64,000 nt of DNA, taken from positions 248,001-312,000 of the forward strand of contig NZ_CP054705.1 in the NCBI RefSeq assembly GCF_016495725.1, read 5' to 3'. The notes beneath the pieces are model-generated. The model saw nothing but the letters and a program-made list of their open reading frames with translations. It did no database searches and was not told the origin of the DNA. Both the position numbers and the translations under genes were made by a program. This document shows positions 53,372 to 61,856 of the stretch, piece by piece. Every line of letters starts with the position of its first letter. Position 1 is the stretch's first letter. The DNA is from Salicibibacter cibarius. GTDB lineage: Bacteria > Bacillota > Bacilli > Bacillales > Marinococcaceae.

Positions 53372-53521
53372 TTAACCTTCGCCTTTTGGCTCCGAGGTTG
53401 ACTGGCTCGTTTGTTGAGCATTCTTTTGATCTTGTTGTAGCTGTTCTTGCTCTTGATCGACTCTTTCCTGTTCGATAAGGTCTTTTTCCAACAGTTTTTT
53501 AGCTTCTGTAAATACGATCAA
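53372..53521 (-). CDS. Small Gln/Glu-rich protein, 49 residues
   Basis: Short frame from TTG 53521 to a TAA at 53372-53374, with AAAGGAG 8 bases before the start. Sequence begins MIVFTEAKKLLEKDLIEQER and continues with glutamine- and glutamate-rich coiled-coil residues (DQEQEQLQQDQK) and a polar tail. It lies between a 191-residue unknown gene and the divergent kynU gene. The good ribosome site and biased amino acid content argue for a real gene. Function unknown. Confidence 0.55.
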   Translation of the reverse strand: MIVFTEAKKLLEKDLIEQERVDQEQEQLQQDQKNAQQTSQSTSEPKGEG

Positions 53522-53631
53522 TCGTGTCACTCCTTTCTTTCACACGTGTCCCTATTGTGTCCGGGATTGATTGTTGTAAACATATAAAGGCACCCTTCAT
53601 GTTATGATTGGTACGAGGAGGAGATGCCTTG

Positions 53632-54903
53632 ATGGACAAATCCTATGCAAAAGCGCAGGAATACGATCGATGCGATACGTTGAGCGGATTTCGCGATGAA
53701 TTTTACATCGATGATGAAAAGATTTATTTTGACGGAAATTCATTGGGGATATTATCCAAGCGAGCGGAAAAAACAGCGTTGGATGCATTGAAAAGTTGGA
53801 AACAATACGGCATTGACGGATGGACCGAAGGGGAAGAGCCCTGGTTTTATTTATCGGAAAGGTTGGGAACGAAAACAGCTTCGCTCATCGGAGCCCGGGC
53901 AAGTGAAGTGGTTGCCACCGGGTCGACGACGGTAAATCTTCACCAACTCGTTTCCACGTTTTATCAACCGAAAGGGTCGAAAACGAAAATTCTAGCTGAC
54001 GAATTAGCGTTTCCTACTGATATTTATGCGTTGCAAAGCCAATTAAAGCTCAAAGGGTATGACCCGGAGGAACACCTTGTCTTCGTGAATAGCCGGGACG
54101 GAAAAACGTTTGACGAGGAAGATATGATTGAAAAGATGACCGAGGACGTTGCGTTGATTGTTTTGCCGTCGGTTTTATACCGAAGTGGACAGATTCTTCC
54201 GATGAAACGCCTGACCAAAGCAGCGCACGATCGAAACATCGCGATTGGATTTGACTTGTGCCACTCGATCGGTGTTTTTCCCCATCATTTACATGATTGG
54301 GGCGTCGACTTTGCCGTTTGGTGCAATTATAAATATTTGAACGCCGGCCCGGGTGCCGTAGGAGGATTGTATGTCCATCATAAGCACATGGCTCAAACGC
54401 CCGGTTTGACCGGTTGGTTTGGTTCGCGAAAAGACAAACAGTTTGATATGGAGCATGACATGACGCCGGCGGACGATGCGGGAGCATACCAATTGGGAAC
54501 GCCGCATATATTGAGTGCTGCCCCATTAATCGGTTCATTGGAATTGTTTGAGGAAGCGGGACTGGAACAACTGCGAAAAAAATCCCTTGCGCTCACCCGC
54601 TACATGATGGAATTGGCGGAAAGCAAACTGGAAGGAATGGGGTTTTCGATTGCCAATCCTCGGGAAGATGAACAGCGCGGCGGACACGTTTATCTTGAGC
54701 ACCGCGAGGCAGCACGGATTTGCAAAGCATTAAAGGCGAAAGGGATCATTCCCGATTTCCGCGCCCCGAAAGGCATCCGCTTAGCCCCCGTTCCGTTTTA
54801 TAATACCTTCACGGAGGTTTGGCGCGTGATCGATCGCTTACAAATGATCATGGAAAAGGAAACGTACAAGAAGTATAAAAATCAGCGAGGGGTGGTGGCA
54901 TAA
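53632..54903 (+). CDS. kynU: Kynureninase
   Basis: A 423-residue fold-type I PLP enzyme that cleaves L-kynurenine to anthranilate and alanine. The PLP lysine is K234 in [16 protein letters not shown]; other blocks are [16 protein letters not shown]-like [16 protein letters not shown] and [15 protein letters not shown] 53632 is chosen because GGAGGAGATG precedes it. The next gene (kynB) starts 1 base behind the stop, and kynA overlaps kynB, so all three form one operon for tryptophan to anthranilate. Confidence 0.95.
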   Translation: MDKSYAKAQEYDRCDTLSGFRDEFYIDDEKIYFDGNSLGILSKRAEKTALDALKSWKQYGIDGWTEGEEPWFYLSERLGTKTASLIGARASEVVATGSTTVNLHQLVSTFYQPKGSKTKILADELAFPTDIYALQSQLKLKGYDPEEHLVFVNSRDGKTFDEEDMIEKMTEDVALIVLPSVLYRSGQILPMKRLTKAAHDRNIAIGFDLCHSIGVFPHHLHDWGVDFAVWCNYKYLNAGPGAVGGLYVHHKHMAQTPGLTGWFGSRKDKQFDMEHDMTPADDAGAYQLGTPHILSAAPLIGSLELFEEAGLEQLRKKSLALTRYMMELAESKLEGMGFSIANPREDEQRGGHVYLEHREAARICKALKAKGIIPDFRAPKGIRLAPVPFYNTFTEVWRVIDRLQMIMEKETYKKYKNQRGVVA

Positions 54904-54904
54904 A

Positions 54905-55579
54905 GTGGGTGAGGAAGCAACGTGGATCGATATCTCCCAACCGTTGGATCACACAATCGCCACTTGGCCGAACGACACGCCGTTTTCCTATGAACGAGCG
55001 GTAACGAAAAAGAGAAGTGGATCGGTGAATATCGGAAAAATAACGATGAGCTTGCATACCGGCACGCATGTCGATGCTCCGGTTCATTTTGATAACGGCG
55101 GTCGCGGCATTCTTGATTTGGATATTAATGTGTTTATAGGCAAGGCTCGTTTAATAGATGTCACGCATTGCAAACAACATATCGATACACAAGCATTTGC
55201 AGCGGCGGATACAGAAACGCTCCCTCCGCGCGTGCTATTGCGAACATCGCTTTCGAATGAGCGGGAACGGTTTCCGGCGTGTATTCCATCGATCGATGCA
55301 ACCATTGCGCCATTTTTAAAAGAAAAAGGCGTTCGTTTAATCGGTGTAGACGTCCCTTCAGTCGACCCGTTGGACAGTAAAACATTACCGGCTCATCACG
55401 CCCTTTTTGAGCATGGGATTCACATTTTGGAAAATGTGATGCTCGATGGGTTAGCCCCCGGAGACTATGAATTCGTCGCTATGCCATTGCCTTTGGCAGA
55501 TGCAGATGGGAGCCCGGTACGGGCGGCAGTGAGGCCATTATATGGAAAGGAAGAGCATGATGCCGGAAAAGAATCATAA
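54905..55579 (+). CDS. kynB: Kynurenine formamidase (arylformamidase)
   Basis: A 224-residue cyclase-family metal hydrolase that removes formate from N-formylkynurenine. The metal motif [12 protein letters not shown] has H51, H55, D57 and H61. The second conserved histidine region is [16 protein letters not shown]. The start is a GTG directly after the kynU stop; the GAGGGGTGG of the kynU end acts as ribosome site. The 3' end overlaps the start of kynA by about 20 bases. Confidence 0.95.
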   Translation: MGEEATWIDISQPLDHTIATWPNDTPFSYERAVTKKRSGSVNIGKITMSLHTGTHVDAPVHFDNGGRGILDLDINVFIGKARLIDVTHCKQHIDTQAFAAADTETLPPRVLLRTSLSNERERFPACIPSIDATIAPFLKEKGVRLIGVDVPSVDPLDSKTLPAHHALFEHGIHILENVMLDGLAPGDYEFVAMPLPLADADGSPVRAAVRPLYGKEEHDAGKES

Positions 55580-56393
55580 TGAGGATGATATTCATCTCGA
55601 TTTTCGGGAGCAAATGACTTACGGCGATTATTTAGATCTTGAACGGCTCTTATCGAGTCAACATCGATTGTCGGGACATCATGATGAAATGTTGTTTATT
55701 TTGATTCACCAAGTCCAAGAACTTTGGATGAAATTGATCTTGCATGAGCTTCATGCTTCCGTAGAGGCCATTAAAAAAGAAGAGCTATCGGCAAGCTTTA
55801 AAATGTTGGCTCGTGTATCATCCATCGAATCGCAAATGGTAAGGGCTTGGGATGTCCTTTCCACATTAACCCCTTCGGAATATATGGAATTCCGTGAGCA
55901 TCTCGGAAAGGCTTCCGGTTTCCAGTCGTACCAGTACCGAATGATCGAGTTTGCCCTCGGATATAAGACTCGCCATGTGCTGGAGATTTATGAAAAAGAT
56001 CCCGAGTTGCATAAGCGATTAAGCGAAGAACTGCACAAACCGGGATTATATGATGTGTCGATTCAAGCATTGGCAAAAGCAGGGTTTGACATCAATCCGG
56101 CCATATTAAATCGGGATGTGTCTGAAACGTATGAGGCTGCCCCATCCGTGGAAAAGGCTTGGCTGGATGTTTATCGTGATGTAGAGAACCATTGGCAGTT
56201 GTATGAATTGGCAGAAAAGTTGGTGGACGTGGAAGACCAATTGCAGCAATGGCGCTTTCGGCACATGAAAACCGTGGAACGCATTATTGGAAATAAAACC
56301 GGCACAGGCGGATCTTCCGGGGTTGGCTATCTTAAACACGTGCTCAACCATCAGTTTTTTCCTGAACTATGGAACGCGCGAACAAAAATTTGA
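55557..56393 (+). CDS. kynA: Tryptophan 2,3-dioxygenase
   Basis: A 278-residue heme dioxygenase that opens the indole ring of tryptophan to N-formylkynurenine. The distal-histidine block is [19 protein letters not shown] (H51), the proximal histidine is in [13 protein letters not shown], and [11 protein letters not shown] is the substrate loop. ATG 55557 follows GGAAAGGAAG. It is the third gene of the kyn operon although it catalyses the first step. Confidence 0.95.
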   Translation: MMPEKNHNEDDIHLDFREQMTYGDYLDLERLLSSQHRLSGHHDEMLFILIHQVQELWMKLILHELHASVEAIKKEELSASFKMLARVSSIESQMVRAWDVLSTLTPSEYMEFREHLGKASGFQSYQYRMIEFALGYKTRHVLEIYEKDPELHKRLSEELHKPGLYDVSIQALAKAGFDINPAILNRDVSETYEAAPSVEKAWLDVYRDVENHWQLYELAEKLVDVEDQLQQWRFRHMKTVERIIGNKTGTGGSSGVGYLKHVLNHQFFPELWNARTKI

Positions 56394-56490
56394 ACACGGG
56401 GGCTTTAGGAAGCTGATTCATCTTCATTGCTGAATCCCCAACAAAGGCGTATAATTGCCTATTAGTCTCTGAAAAATTGTGGTGGCCGAT

Positions 56491-57939
56491 ATGAATCAAA
56501 ATCAAAATTACAATCGAGTATTGATCGCTGGGTTATTAATTGCCGGCTCTTTTATCGCGGTATTGAACCAGACGTTAATGATTACGGCTATCCCCCCGAT
56601 CATGGAAGAAATGAATATTACCGCGAATACGGCCCAATGGTTAACCACCGTGTTTATGCTCGTCAATGGGATTATGATCCCGGTTTCCGCGTTTTTGATT
56701 GAAAAATTTACGACACGGCAACTTTTTTTGACGGCAATGGCTGTTTTCACGCTCGGGACATTGCTCGGCGGACTCGCGACCAATTTCCCTTCTTTGCTGA
56801 CGGCACGTATTATTCAATCCGCTGGGGCAGGCGTTATGCTTCCGCTCATGCAAACGATTTTTCTCCTCATATTTCCGGTGGAGCGCCGCGGAACGGCTAT
56901 GGGTTATATCGGCCTCGTTATTTCGTTTGCTCCGGCAATTGGGCCAACTATCTCCGGATGGGTGACATCCAATTTTGAGTGGCGTTTTTTATTTTGGGGC
57001 ATCTTTCCATTAGCTATTATTATGATGATCGTGGCTTATTTTGTTATGAGGAATGTGACTGATCGTAAAAATCCGAGCGTTGACCCACTATCCATCATTT
57101 TGTCGACTTTCGGTTTCGGCGGATTGCTGTACGGTTTTACGAGTGCCGGCAATTACGGATGGGGAAGCCCGATTACGCTTGCCGTTTTGGCTGTTGGAAC
57201 AGTGACCATCGTGATTTTTATACTTCGACAGCTTCGTATGGTGCATCCGATGCTGGAAATGCGCGTTTTTAAGCAACGTATATTTACCCTTTCGACAATC
57301 ATTTGCGCGATTGGTTTTTTGGGACTGATTGGCTTGGAGACCATTATTCCTTTATACTTGCAAAACATGCGCGGATTTACGGCTATGGAAGCGGGGCTCG
57401 TACTATTGCCGGGTGCCTTGCTTTCTGGATTGATGGCGCCGATCACAGGCCGCATCTTCGATCGAATCGGCGCAAAATCACTCGCGATTCCCGGACTTAT
57501 ATTAATGACACTTTCGACGTTTGCCTTTCTTTTCGTAGATACAACCACCTCACTCACGTTTATAGCAGTGATGTTTACAATTCGAATGTTCGGTTTTTCC
57601 ATGGTGATGATGCCGGTGAATACTGCCGGGTTGAATACTATGCCGCCAAAATTGATCCCGCATGGTGCCGCGGTAACCAATACGGTGCGACAAATGGCTG
57701 CCTCCATTGGAACGGCTGTGCTGGTGACGACAATGACAACGTCCGCGCAGGTGAGTGACGGAAGCCCAAATATTGCTCATCCGGAAATCTTCGGCGCGAT
57801 CGTTTCCTTTGGATTGATGGGTCTTTTAACCGCCATCGCGTTACTGCTCGCTTTTCAATTGAAAAAAACATACCCTCCGACAGATGAAGAATGGGATGAG
57901 GAGTACATGGGAGATAAAAAACGCCGGAGGGCGGCTTGA
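56491..57939 (+). CDS. MFS multidrug exporter, DHA2 (EmrB/QacA/LmrB) family
   Basis: About 482 residues with 14 membrane helices. The DHA2 signature near helix 1 is GSFIAVLNQTLMITAIPPI, and motif C of antiporters appears as GYIGLVISFAPAIGPTISG. It ends with a short charged tail (KKRRRAA). ATG 56491 is preferred; a GTG at 56479 is possible. It lies 98 bases behind kynA. It may export anthranilate, kynurenine or an aromatic toxin, but this is only suggested by position. Confidence 0.9.
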   Translation: MNQNQNYNRVLIAGLLIAGSFIAVLNQTLMITAIPPIMEEMNITANTAQWLTTVFMLVNGIMIPVSAFLIEKFTTRQLFLTAMAVFTLGTLLGGLATNFPSLLTARIIQSAGAGVMLPLMQTIFLLIFPVERRGTAMGYIGLVISFAPAIGPTISGWVTSNFEWRFLFWGIFPLAIIMMIVAYFVMRNVTDRKNPSVDPLSIILSTFGFGGLLYGFTSAGNYGWGSPITLAVLAVGTVTIVIFILRQLRMVHPMLEMRVFKQRIFTLSTIICAIGFLGLIGLETIIPLYLQNMRGFTAMEAGLVLLPGALLSGLMAPITGRIFDRIGAKSLAIPGLILMTLSTFAFLFVDTTTSLTFIAVMFTIRMFGFSMVMMPVNTAGLNTMPPKLIPHGAAVTNTVRQMAASIGTAVLVTTMTTSAQVSDGSPNIAHPEIFGAIVSFGLMGLLTAIALLLAFQLKKTYPPTDEEWDEEYMGDKKRRRAA

Positions 57940-57996
57940 AGGGATCGGGGAGAATCGTAAAATAGAGGGACGATGCCTTTTTAAGGATGGGTTAGT

Positions 57997-58767
57997 ATCA
58001 AACATTTACTTGCATTGGTGGTCATATGTCTTATGGTTGGATGTGGGAATGAATCGTTTGACGAAGAAACGTTAACCGTTTCCGGGAAGAATGAAGTAAA
58101 AGAAGCATACGAAAACGGGGATCTTGAGGGAAACGTATTCGATTATGAAGCGCGCTTTTCCCAAAATGATTACGCCGGTGATATTCATGCAGAGAGCCAG
58201 ACGGAATTTATAGAAGGTTCACGGGACAGCAATGTGTTAATTTCCGCCCCTCATACAACAACACATATACGCGAAGGGAAAGTCCTTGATGCAGAAATTT
58301 ACACGGGAGCTACCGCACTGTTGATTCAAGCATTCACGGGGGCTCACGTCATTTACAATGTGCACGAGGGCGAGGATGCGAATTATGTTTTAGGCGGTGC
58401 TTATAAAGAAAAAATCGGTGATATTATTGAGGCGTACGAGATAGATCTCGTTATCGATGTACACGGGGCAGGAGAAAGCAGGGATTTCGACTTGGAAATA
58501 GGAACGGACTATGGGGAAACTGCCAGTGATGAACGGGTGGATCTTCTTAAATACATCCTTGAAAACAATGATATTCACAACATCAACAATAACGAGCACT
58601 TCCCTGCAAGCGCTGAAGGAACAGTCACTTATCAAAGCTGGCACCATTACCGGACGGAAGCGATGCAATTGGAAATTCATAGCGACTACAGGGATCCAAG
58701 GAATGACTTTGAATCTTATTTTGAAATGCTAAAATCCCTTGTCTATTTCGTCGATAATGCCGATTAA
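57997..58767 (+). CDS. Lipoprotein with N-formylglutamate amidohydrolase-like fold
   Basis: About 256 residues if started at an ATC (57997) that lies 9 bases behind AAGGA. The N-terminus is then MKHLLALVVICLMVGC, a normal lipoprotein signal with lipobox cysteine. The first standard codon, TTG 58015, gives a signal without its positive charge. The mature part has SAPHTTTHIREGK, VIDVHGAGESRDFDLEIGTD and LQLEIHS-like MQLEIHSDYR, which resemble the metal-binding parts of N-formylglutamate amidohydrolases and related zinc amidases. It would act outside the membrane. The reaction is unknown. Confidence 0.7.
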   Translation: MKHLLALVVICLMVGCGNESFDEETLTVSGKNEVKEAYENGDLEGNVFDYEARFSQNDYAGDIHAESQTEFIEGSRDSNVLISAPHTTTHIREGKVLDAEIYTGATALLIQAFTGAHVIYNVHEGEDANYVLGGAYKEKIGDIIEAYEIDLVIDVHGAGESRDFDLEIGTDYGETASDERVDLLKYILENNDIHNINNNEHFPASAEGTVTYQSWHHYRTEAMQLEIHSDYRDPRNDFESYFEMLKSLVYFVDNAD

Positions 58768-58908
58768 ATAAACAATCCCGAACGTTGAGGTTATACGTTT
58801 TGCTTATAACTTTAGCGCGTTGGTGGCGTGTGCCAGAAAAATTCTTTCTATAACTTGATTTTGCCCCATTAGCGGTGGGAAGCGAATCCTAATGACACGA
58901 AAAACCTG

Positions 58909-58946
58909 ATTTCATCCTTAAATTAAGATGGAATTTCTCTTTTTCC
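58909..58946 (+). terminator. Possible terminator behind the lipoprotein gene
   Basis: GATTTCATCCTTAA and TTAAGATGGAATTTC form an imperfect stem (mismatches in both arms) followed by TCTTTTTC. It lies in the 230-base gap between the lipoprotein and the convergent MOSC gene. Confidence 0.4.
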
Positions 58947-58996
58947 TGTCAAACCAAACACTAGGCTTCTCGAGAAATCATCGCGTAGGAGCGATC

Positions 58997-59707
58997 CTAT
59001 GCTTTATTCGGCCCATATACCCGTTTTTCCGAGGAAGAAGATTGCCCTAGGATACGCTTATTTAATGTATGCTTCCAATTTGGAGCCAAAAGTTCGCATG
59101 ACGCCAGCTTCTCGGCCAGTTGCAGATTATCTTTATAAATATACATCACATCATTGCACGCCTGTATCGTCCATTTCGGATACGGCCGTTCGATCAATTC
59201 AAAATGGACGCCTGCTCGTACATAACCCTCCTGTAAAACACGGTAATACCATCCGGTTCTGCCGCTGTTCTGAATCCTTAACGCTAGATCCATCGTTCGA
59301 AATCTTCTTGCCGGCTTCCAACAAGGGCGCCTTGGCTGGGACACTTGAAGCAATGCATCGCCAAATCTATATGTATCCCCGATACAGACGGATGATTCAT
59401 CCATATCAAAGACGGCAAAATTCTCTCCCATGCCGCCGACATCAATGGCGTCCGTCTCTAAATCTTTTTTCCAATAGTCGTAATGCTTGATTGGATATGA
59501 AAAAATGGCTTTTTCCGGTCCGCCATGAGTTTTTTTATCGGCGACTTCATCCCCGATAAGGCCGGTTTCGCTCGCCCAAATAGGCTCTTCCGTTTCCGAC
59601 TTGAAAATGGCGCTTTCCCACGGCTTGTCCATTGGATTTGTGGCATTTGGGTCGCCTAATTGCTTTATTTTTCCGGAAAATAATTGCCGCACATAAGCTT
59701 CCATCAT
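58997..59707 (-). CDS. MOSC-domain protein, YiiM type
   Basis: A 236-residue protein with an N-terminal MOSC domain (about 15-165) and a C-terminal three-helix extension, the layout of Escherichia coli YiiM, which reduces N-hydroxylated purines with electrons from a partner. Blocks: WASETGLIGDEVADKKTHGG, PEKAIFSYPIKHYDYW, GGMGENFAVFDMDES, VSQPRRPCWKPARRF with the conserved cysteine, and GRTGWYYRVLQEGYV. It is the second MOSC protein of the window. Its start has TATAGGTGAT upstream. Confidence 0.92.
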   Translation of the reverse strand: MMEAYVRQLFSGKIKQLGDPNATNPMDKPWESAIFKSETEEPIWASETGLIGDEVADKKTHGGPEKAIFSYPIKHYDYWKKDLETDAIDVGGMGENFAVFDMDESSVCIGDTYRFGDALLQVSQPRRPCWKPARRFRTMDLALRIQNSGRTGWYYRVLQEGYVRAGVHFELIERPYPKWTIQACNDVMYIYKDNLQLAEKLASCELLAPNWKHTLNKRILGQSSSSEKRVYGPNKA

Positions 59708-59940
59708 TATATCACCTATATTTTGGGGAATTTTACTGTATACTCATCCTCGTGATGAGTATACCATAACACTCCGTATGCACCTTCAATGCGCCAGTGG
59801 CGTGTTTCAAAAATCCTTCCCTATAGGTCATCAGTCGCCATGAAGCGTTTATGAAGCCCGAAACCCGGAGAAGTGAATCAATCATTCGCCTAAGATGTAT
59901 TTTTGTTCCTCTCGCGGCAGCTCCATCCCCGTTTGAGGGA

Positions 59941-60351
59941 TTACTTTGTATTTCCGAGTAATTCCTTCATTCGCGCTTCCTGTAAACGATAGGAACGAAT
60001 TTGCCTCGGTAAGAATCGGCGCATGTCCTCTTCCTGATACCCGACTTGAAGCCGTTTATGATCAAAAATGATCGGTTTTCGCAATAGCCCCGGATGTTGA
60101 CTGACCAATTGAAAAAAATGATGCAAAGACATTTCATCAACATCAACGTTTAAATCCTGAAAGGCTTTGGAACGTTTGGATATAATCTCATCCGTCCCGT
60201 TTTCCGTCATGTGCATAATGAACTTCACTTCTTCAACGGAAAGGGGCTCCGCAAAAATATTTCTTTCATTAAAAGGGATATGATGTTTTTCCAACCAGCT
60301 TCTCGCTAGTCGGCAAGACGTAGAGCCCGTTGATGTCAGTAACTGGACCAA
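59941..60351 (-). CDS. Spx-like ArsC-family regulator with altered redox centre
   Basis: A 136-residue thioredoxin-fold protein very like Spx: [36 protein letters not shown] with G52 (needed in Spx for contact with the RNA polymerase alpha C-terminal domain), [26 protein letters not shown] and [11 protein letters not shown]. The redox switch CxxC of Spx is here S10-T-S-C13, so only the second cysteine remains. The TTG at 60351 is used because AAAGGAGAGG ends 6 bases before it. It is the last gene of a MarR - small membrane protein - Spx-like set. Confidence 0.88.
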   Translation of the reverse strand: MVQLLTSTGSTSCRLARSWLEKHHIPFNERNIFAEPLSVEEVKFIMHMTENGTDEIISKRSKAFQDLNVDVDEMSLHHFFQLVSQHPGLLRKPIIFDHKRLQVGYQEEDMRRFLPRQIRSYRLQEARMKELLGNTK

Positions 60352-60375
60352 TGAAACCCTCTCCTTTCTCATTTG

Positions 60376-60531
60376 TTAAATCGCATTAAACGTTCCCGTC
60401 ATGGGGAGACTCATCGTAAATACCATTGCGGTGATGATGATGCAGTAGAGCATTTTGGGCCATTCACGTTTATGGAAAAAATAAACAGAAAAACCTATAA
60501 AGATGAACAATATCGTTAGGGCAATCTCCAT
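60376..60531 (-). CDS. Small membrane protein, 51 residues
   Basis: ATG 60531 has AGGAGG 8 bases upstream. The product starts MEIALTILFIFIGFSVYFF, then HKREWPKM, then LYCIIITAMVFTMSL and ends PMTGTFNAI, giving two short membrane helices joined by a positively charged loop. It lies between the MarR gene (18 bases upstream) and the Spx-like gene (24 bases downstream) on the same strand. Function unknown; it may be a small partner of a membrane enzyme or a stress protein. Confidence 0.7.
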   Translation of the reverse strand: MEIALTILFIFIGFSVYFFHKREWPKMLYCIIITAMVFTMSLPMTGTFNAI

Positions 60532-60549
60532 CTCCTCATCCTCCTGCCA

Positions 60550-60987
60550 TCAAGATTGTAATTGTTTCAAGAGGTGATCATGAGCGCTTATCAGATGATT
60601 CAAATCCTCGGAGGTATAATCATTTAATTGAGTCGATAACCGATGCATGATTTGCCTGTAAGCTTCTTTTTGTTTCCGTTCACCTTCTTCAGTCAGACGC
60701 AACGTCAGTAAACGCCGATCCGATTGTGCATGTTCTCTGATCACATAGTTCGCCTTTACAAGACGATCAACGATCCCACTCATTGTACTATTGCTGGAAT
60801 GCATCTCTTCGGCGATGTCACCAAGGGTACTATTCGGGTTCCTGGATAATCCTGCGAGGACTAACGTTTGCATGATGGTGATGTCGAGCTTATCCGCTTC
60901 CTCCTTCATGATTTGATAGAGCCTTTGGCTAATTTCGCGAAAAGAATCCAGCATTCGGCGAATGCTCACATATTCATCTTGATCCAT
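60550..60987 (-). CDS. MarR-family transcriptional regulator, copy 1
   Basis: A 145-residue winged-helix protein. The helix-turn-helix is STLGDIAEEMHSSNSTMSGI and the wing is REHAQSDRRLLTLRLTEEG. Terminal helices provide the dimer face. GGGGGGACGTC lies upstream of the ATG as ribosome site. It heads a minus-strand set with the small membrane protein and the Spx-like gene, and probably represses its own transcript in response to oxidants or phenolics. Confidence 0.92.
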   Translation of the reverse strand: MDQDEYVSIRRMLDSFREISQRLYQIMKEEADKLDITIMQTLVLAGLSRNPNSTLGDIAEEMHSSNSTMSGIVDRLVKANYVIREHAQSDRRLLTLRLTEEGERKQKEAYRQIMHRLSTQLNDYTSEDLNHLISAHDHLLKQLQS

Positions 60988-61378
60988 TTTGACGTCCCCC
61001 CTTCATTACTTCTTATTCTAATCATTCGTATACGAAATGTTTATATATAAATTATATATACAGCCCAAAGTACGTGTCAACGAATCGAGTATAATGTCAC
61101 ATAGCCGTAAAAAATTTTTTCTTATCCGTAGATCGATAGAAATTGGAAGGATGCACAGACAGGAACAGGAGGTGCACATAATTAGGATACGAATTGTATG
61201 TATGGTTCGCGCGGACACACTAAATTAATCAAGTTCATAAACCTTTCACAAACTTAATGATTTAAACATTGATATTCGTGAATAAACCTGATAAAGTCCA
61301 AACAGTTATTAATTGTTTTGTTACTTATAATTTAAATAACTAAACAGTGTATAAAATTAATACTGGAGGGAGAGTAGG
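60988..61378. other. Divergent region between two MarR genes
   Basis: About 390 bases that must contain the promoters of both MarR sets. AT-rich imperfect palindromic stretches (for example TTATAATTTAAATAAC near 61327) are candidate MarR sites, but no single operator could be defined. No coding frame was supported. Confidence 0.4.
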
Positions 61379-61828
61379 ATGCATGAGCATCAAATCATTT
61401 TTCAGGATATCGTAGAAATGATGAAAAGCATTGAGCGAAGCCTGATTCGGCAACAGCAACTTCCGACCTTCGATGTCATCAGTTTGACGAAAAGGCAAGA
61501 ATCGATTTTGCTGTATATTTTCTCTGCCGAGAACGTAACGATGTCCGATATCGCTTCTTATTTTGACATTTCTAGAAGCGCCGTCAGTCAAACCTTAAAT
61601 AAACTGGAAGAGCAAGATATTATCGTTCGTTCGATCAATAAGGAAAATCGTAGGGAATTAAACCTTTCTCTGGGAGAAAACGGGAAAAAGCTTCATCAGG
61701 AATATAAAAGAATCGAAGAAATGATTGTTCAGGACTACTTTTCTAAAATAAAAATTGAAGATTTGCGGCAAGTTCGAGATATTATTCGTGAGCTTCAAGG
61801 CATGATTGTTAAAGAAGAAACTCAATAA
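61379..61828 (+). CDS. MarR-family transcriptional regulator, copy 2
   Basis: A 149-residue MarR protein. The recognition part is VTMSDIASYFDISRSAVSQT, the wing is RSINKENRRELNLSLGENG. ACTGGAGGGAG precedes the ATG. The RND exporter gene begins 28 bases behind its stop, so it is likely the local repressor of that pump. It is not close in sequence to the MarR protein at 60550. Confidence 0.92.
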   Translation: MHEHQIIFQDIVEMMKSIERSLIRQQQLPTFDVISLTKRQESILLYIFSAENVTMSDIASYFDISRSAVSQTLNKLEEQDIIVRSINKENRRELNLSLGENGKKLHQEYKRIEEMIVQDYFSKIKIEDLRQVRDIIRELQGMIVKEETQ

Positions 61829-61856
61829 AGTCCCTATGGAGAAACGGAGGCAAAAC

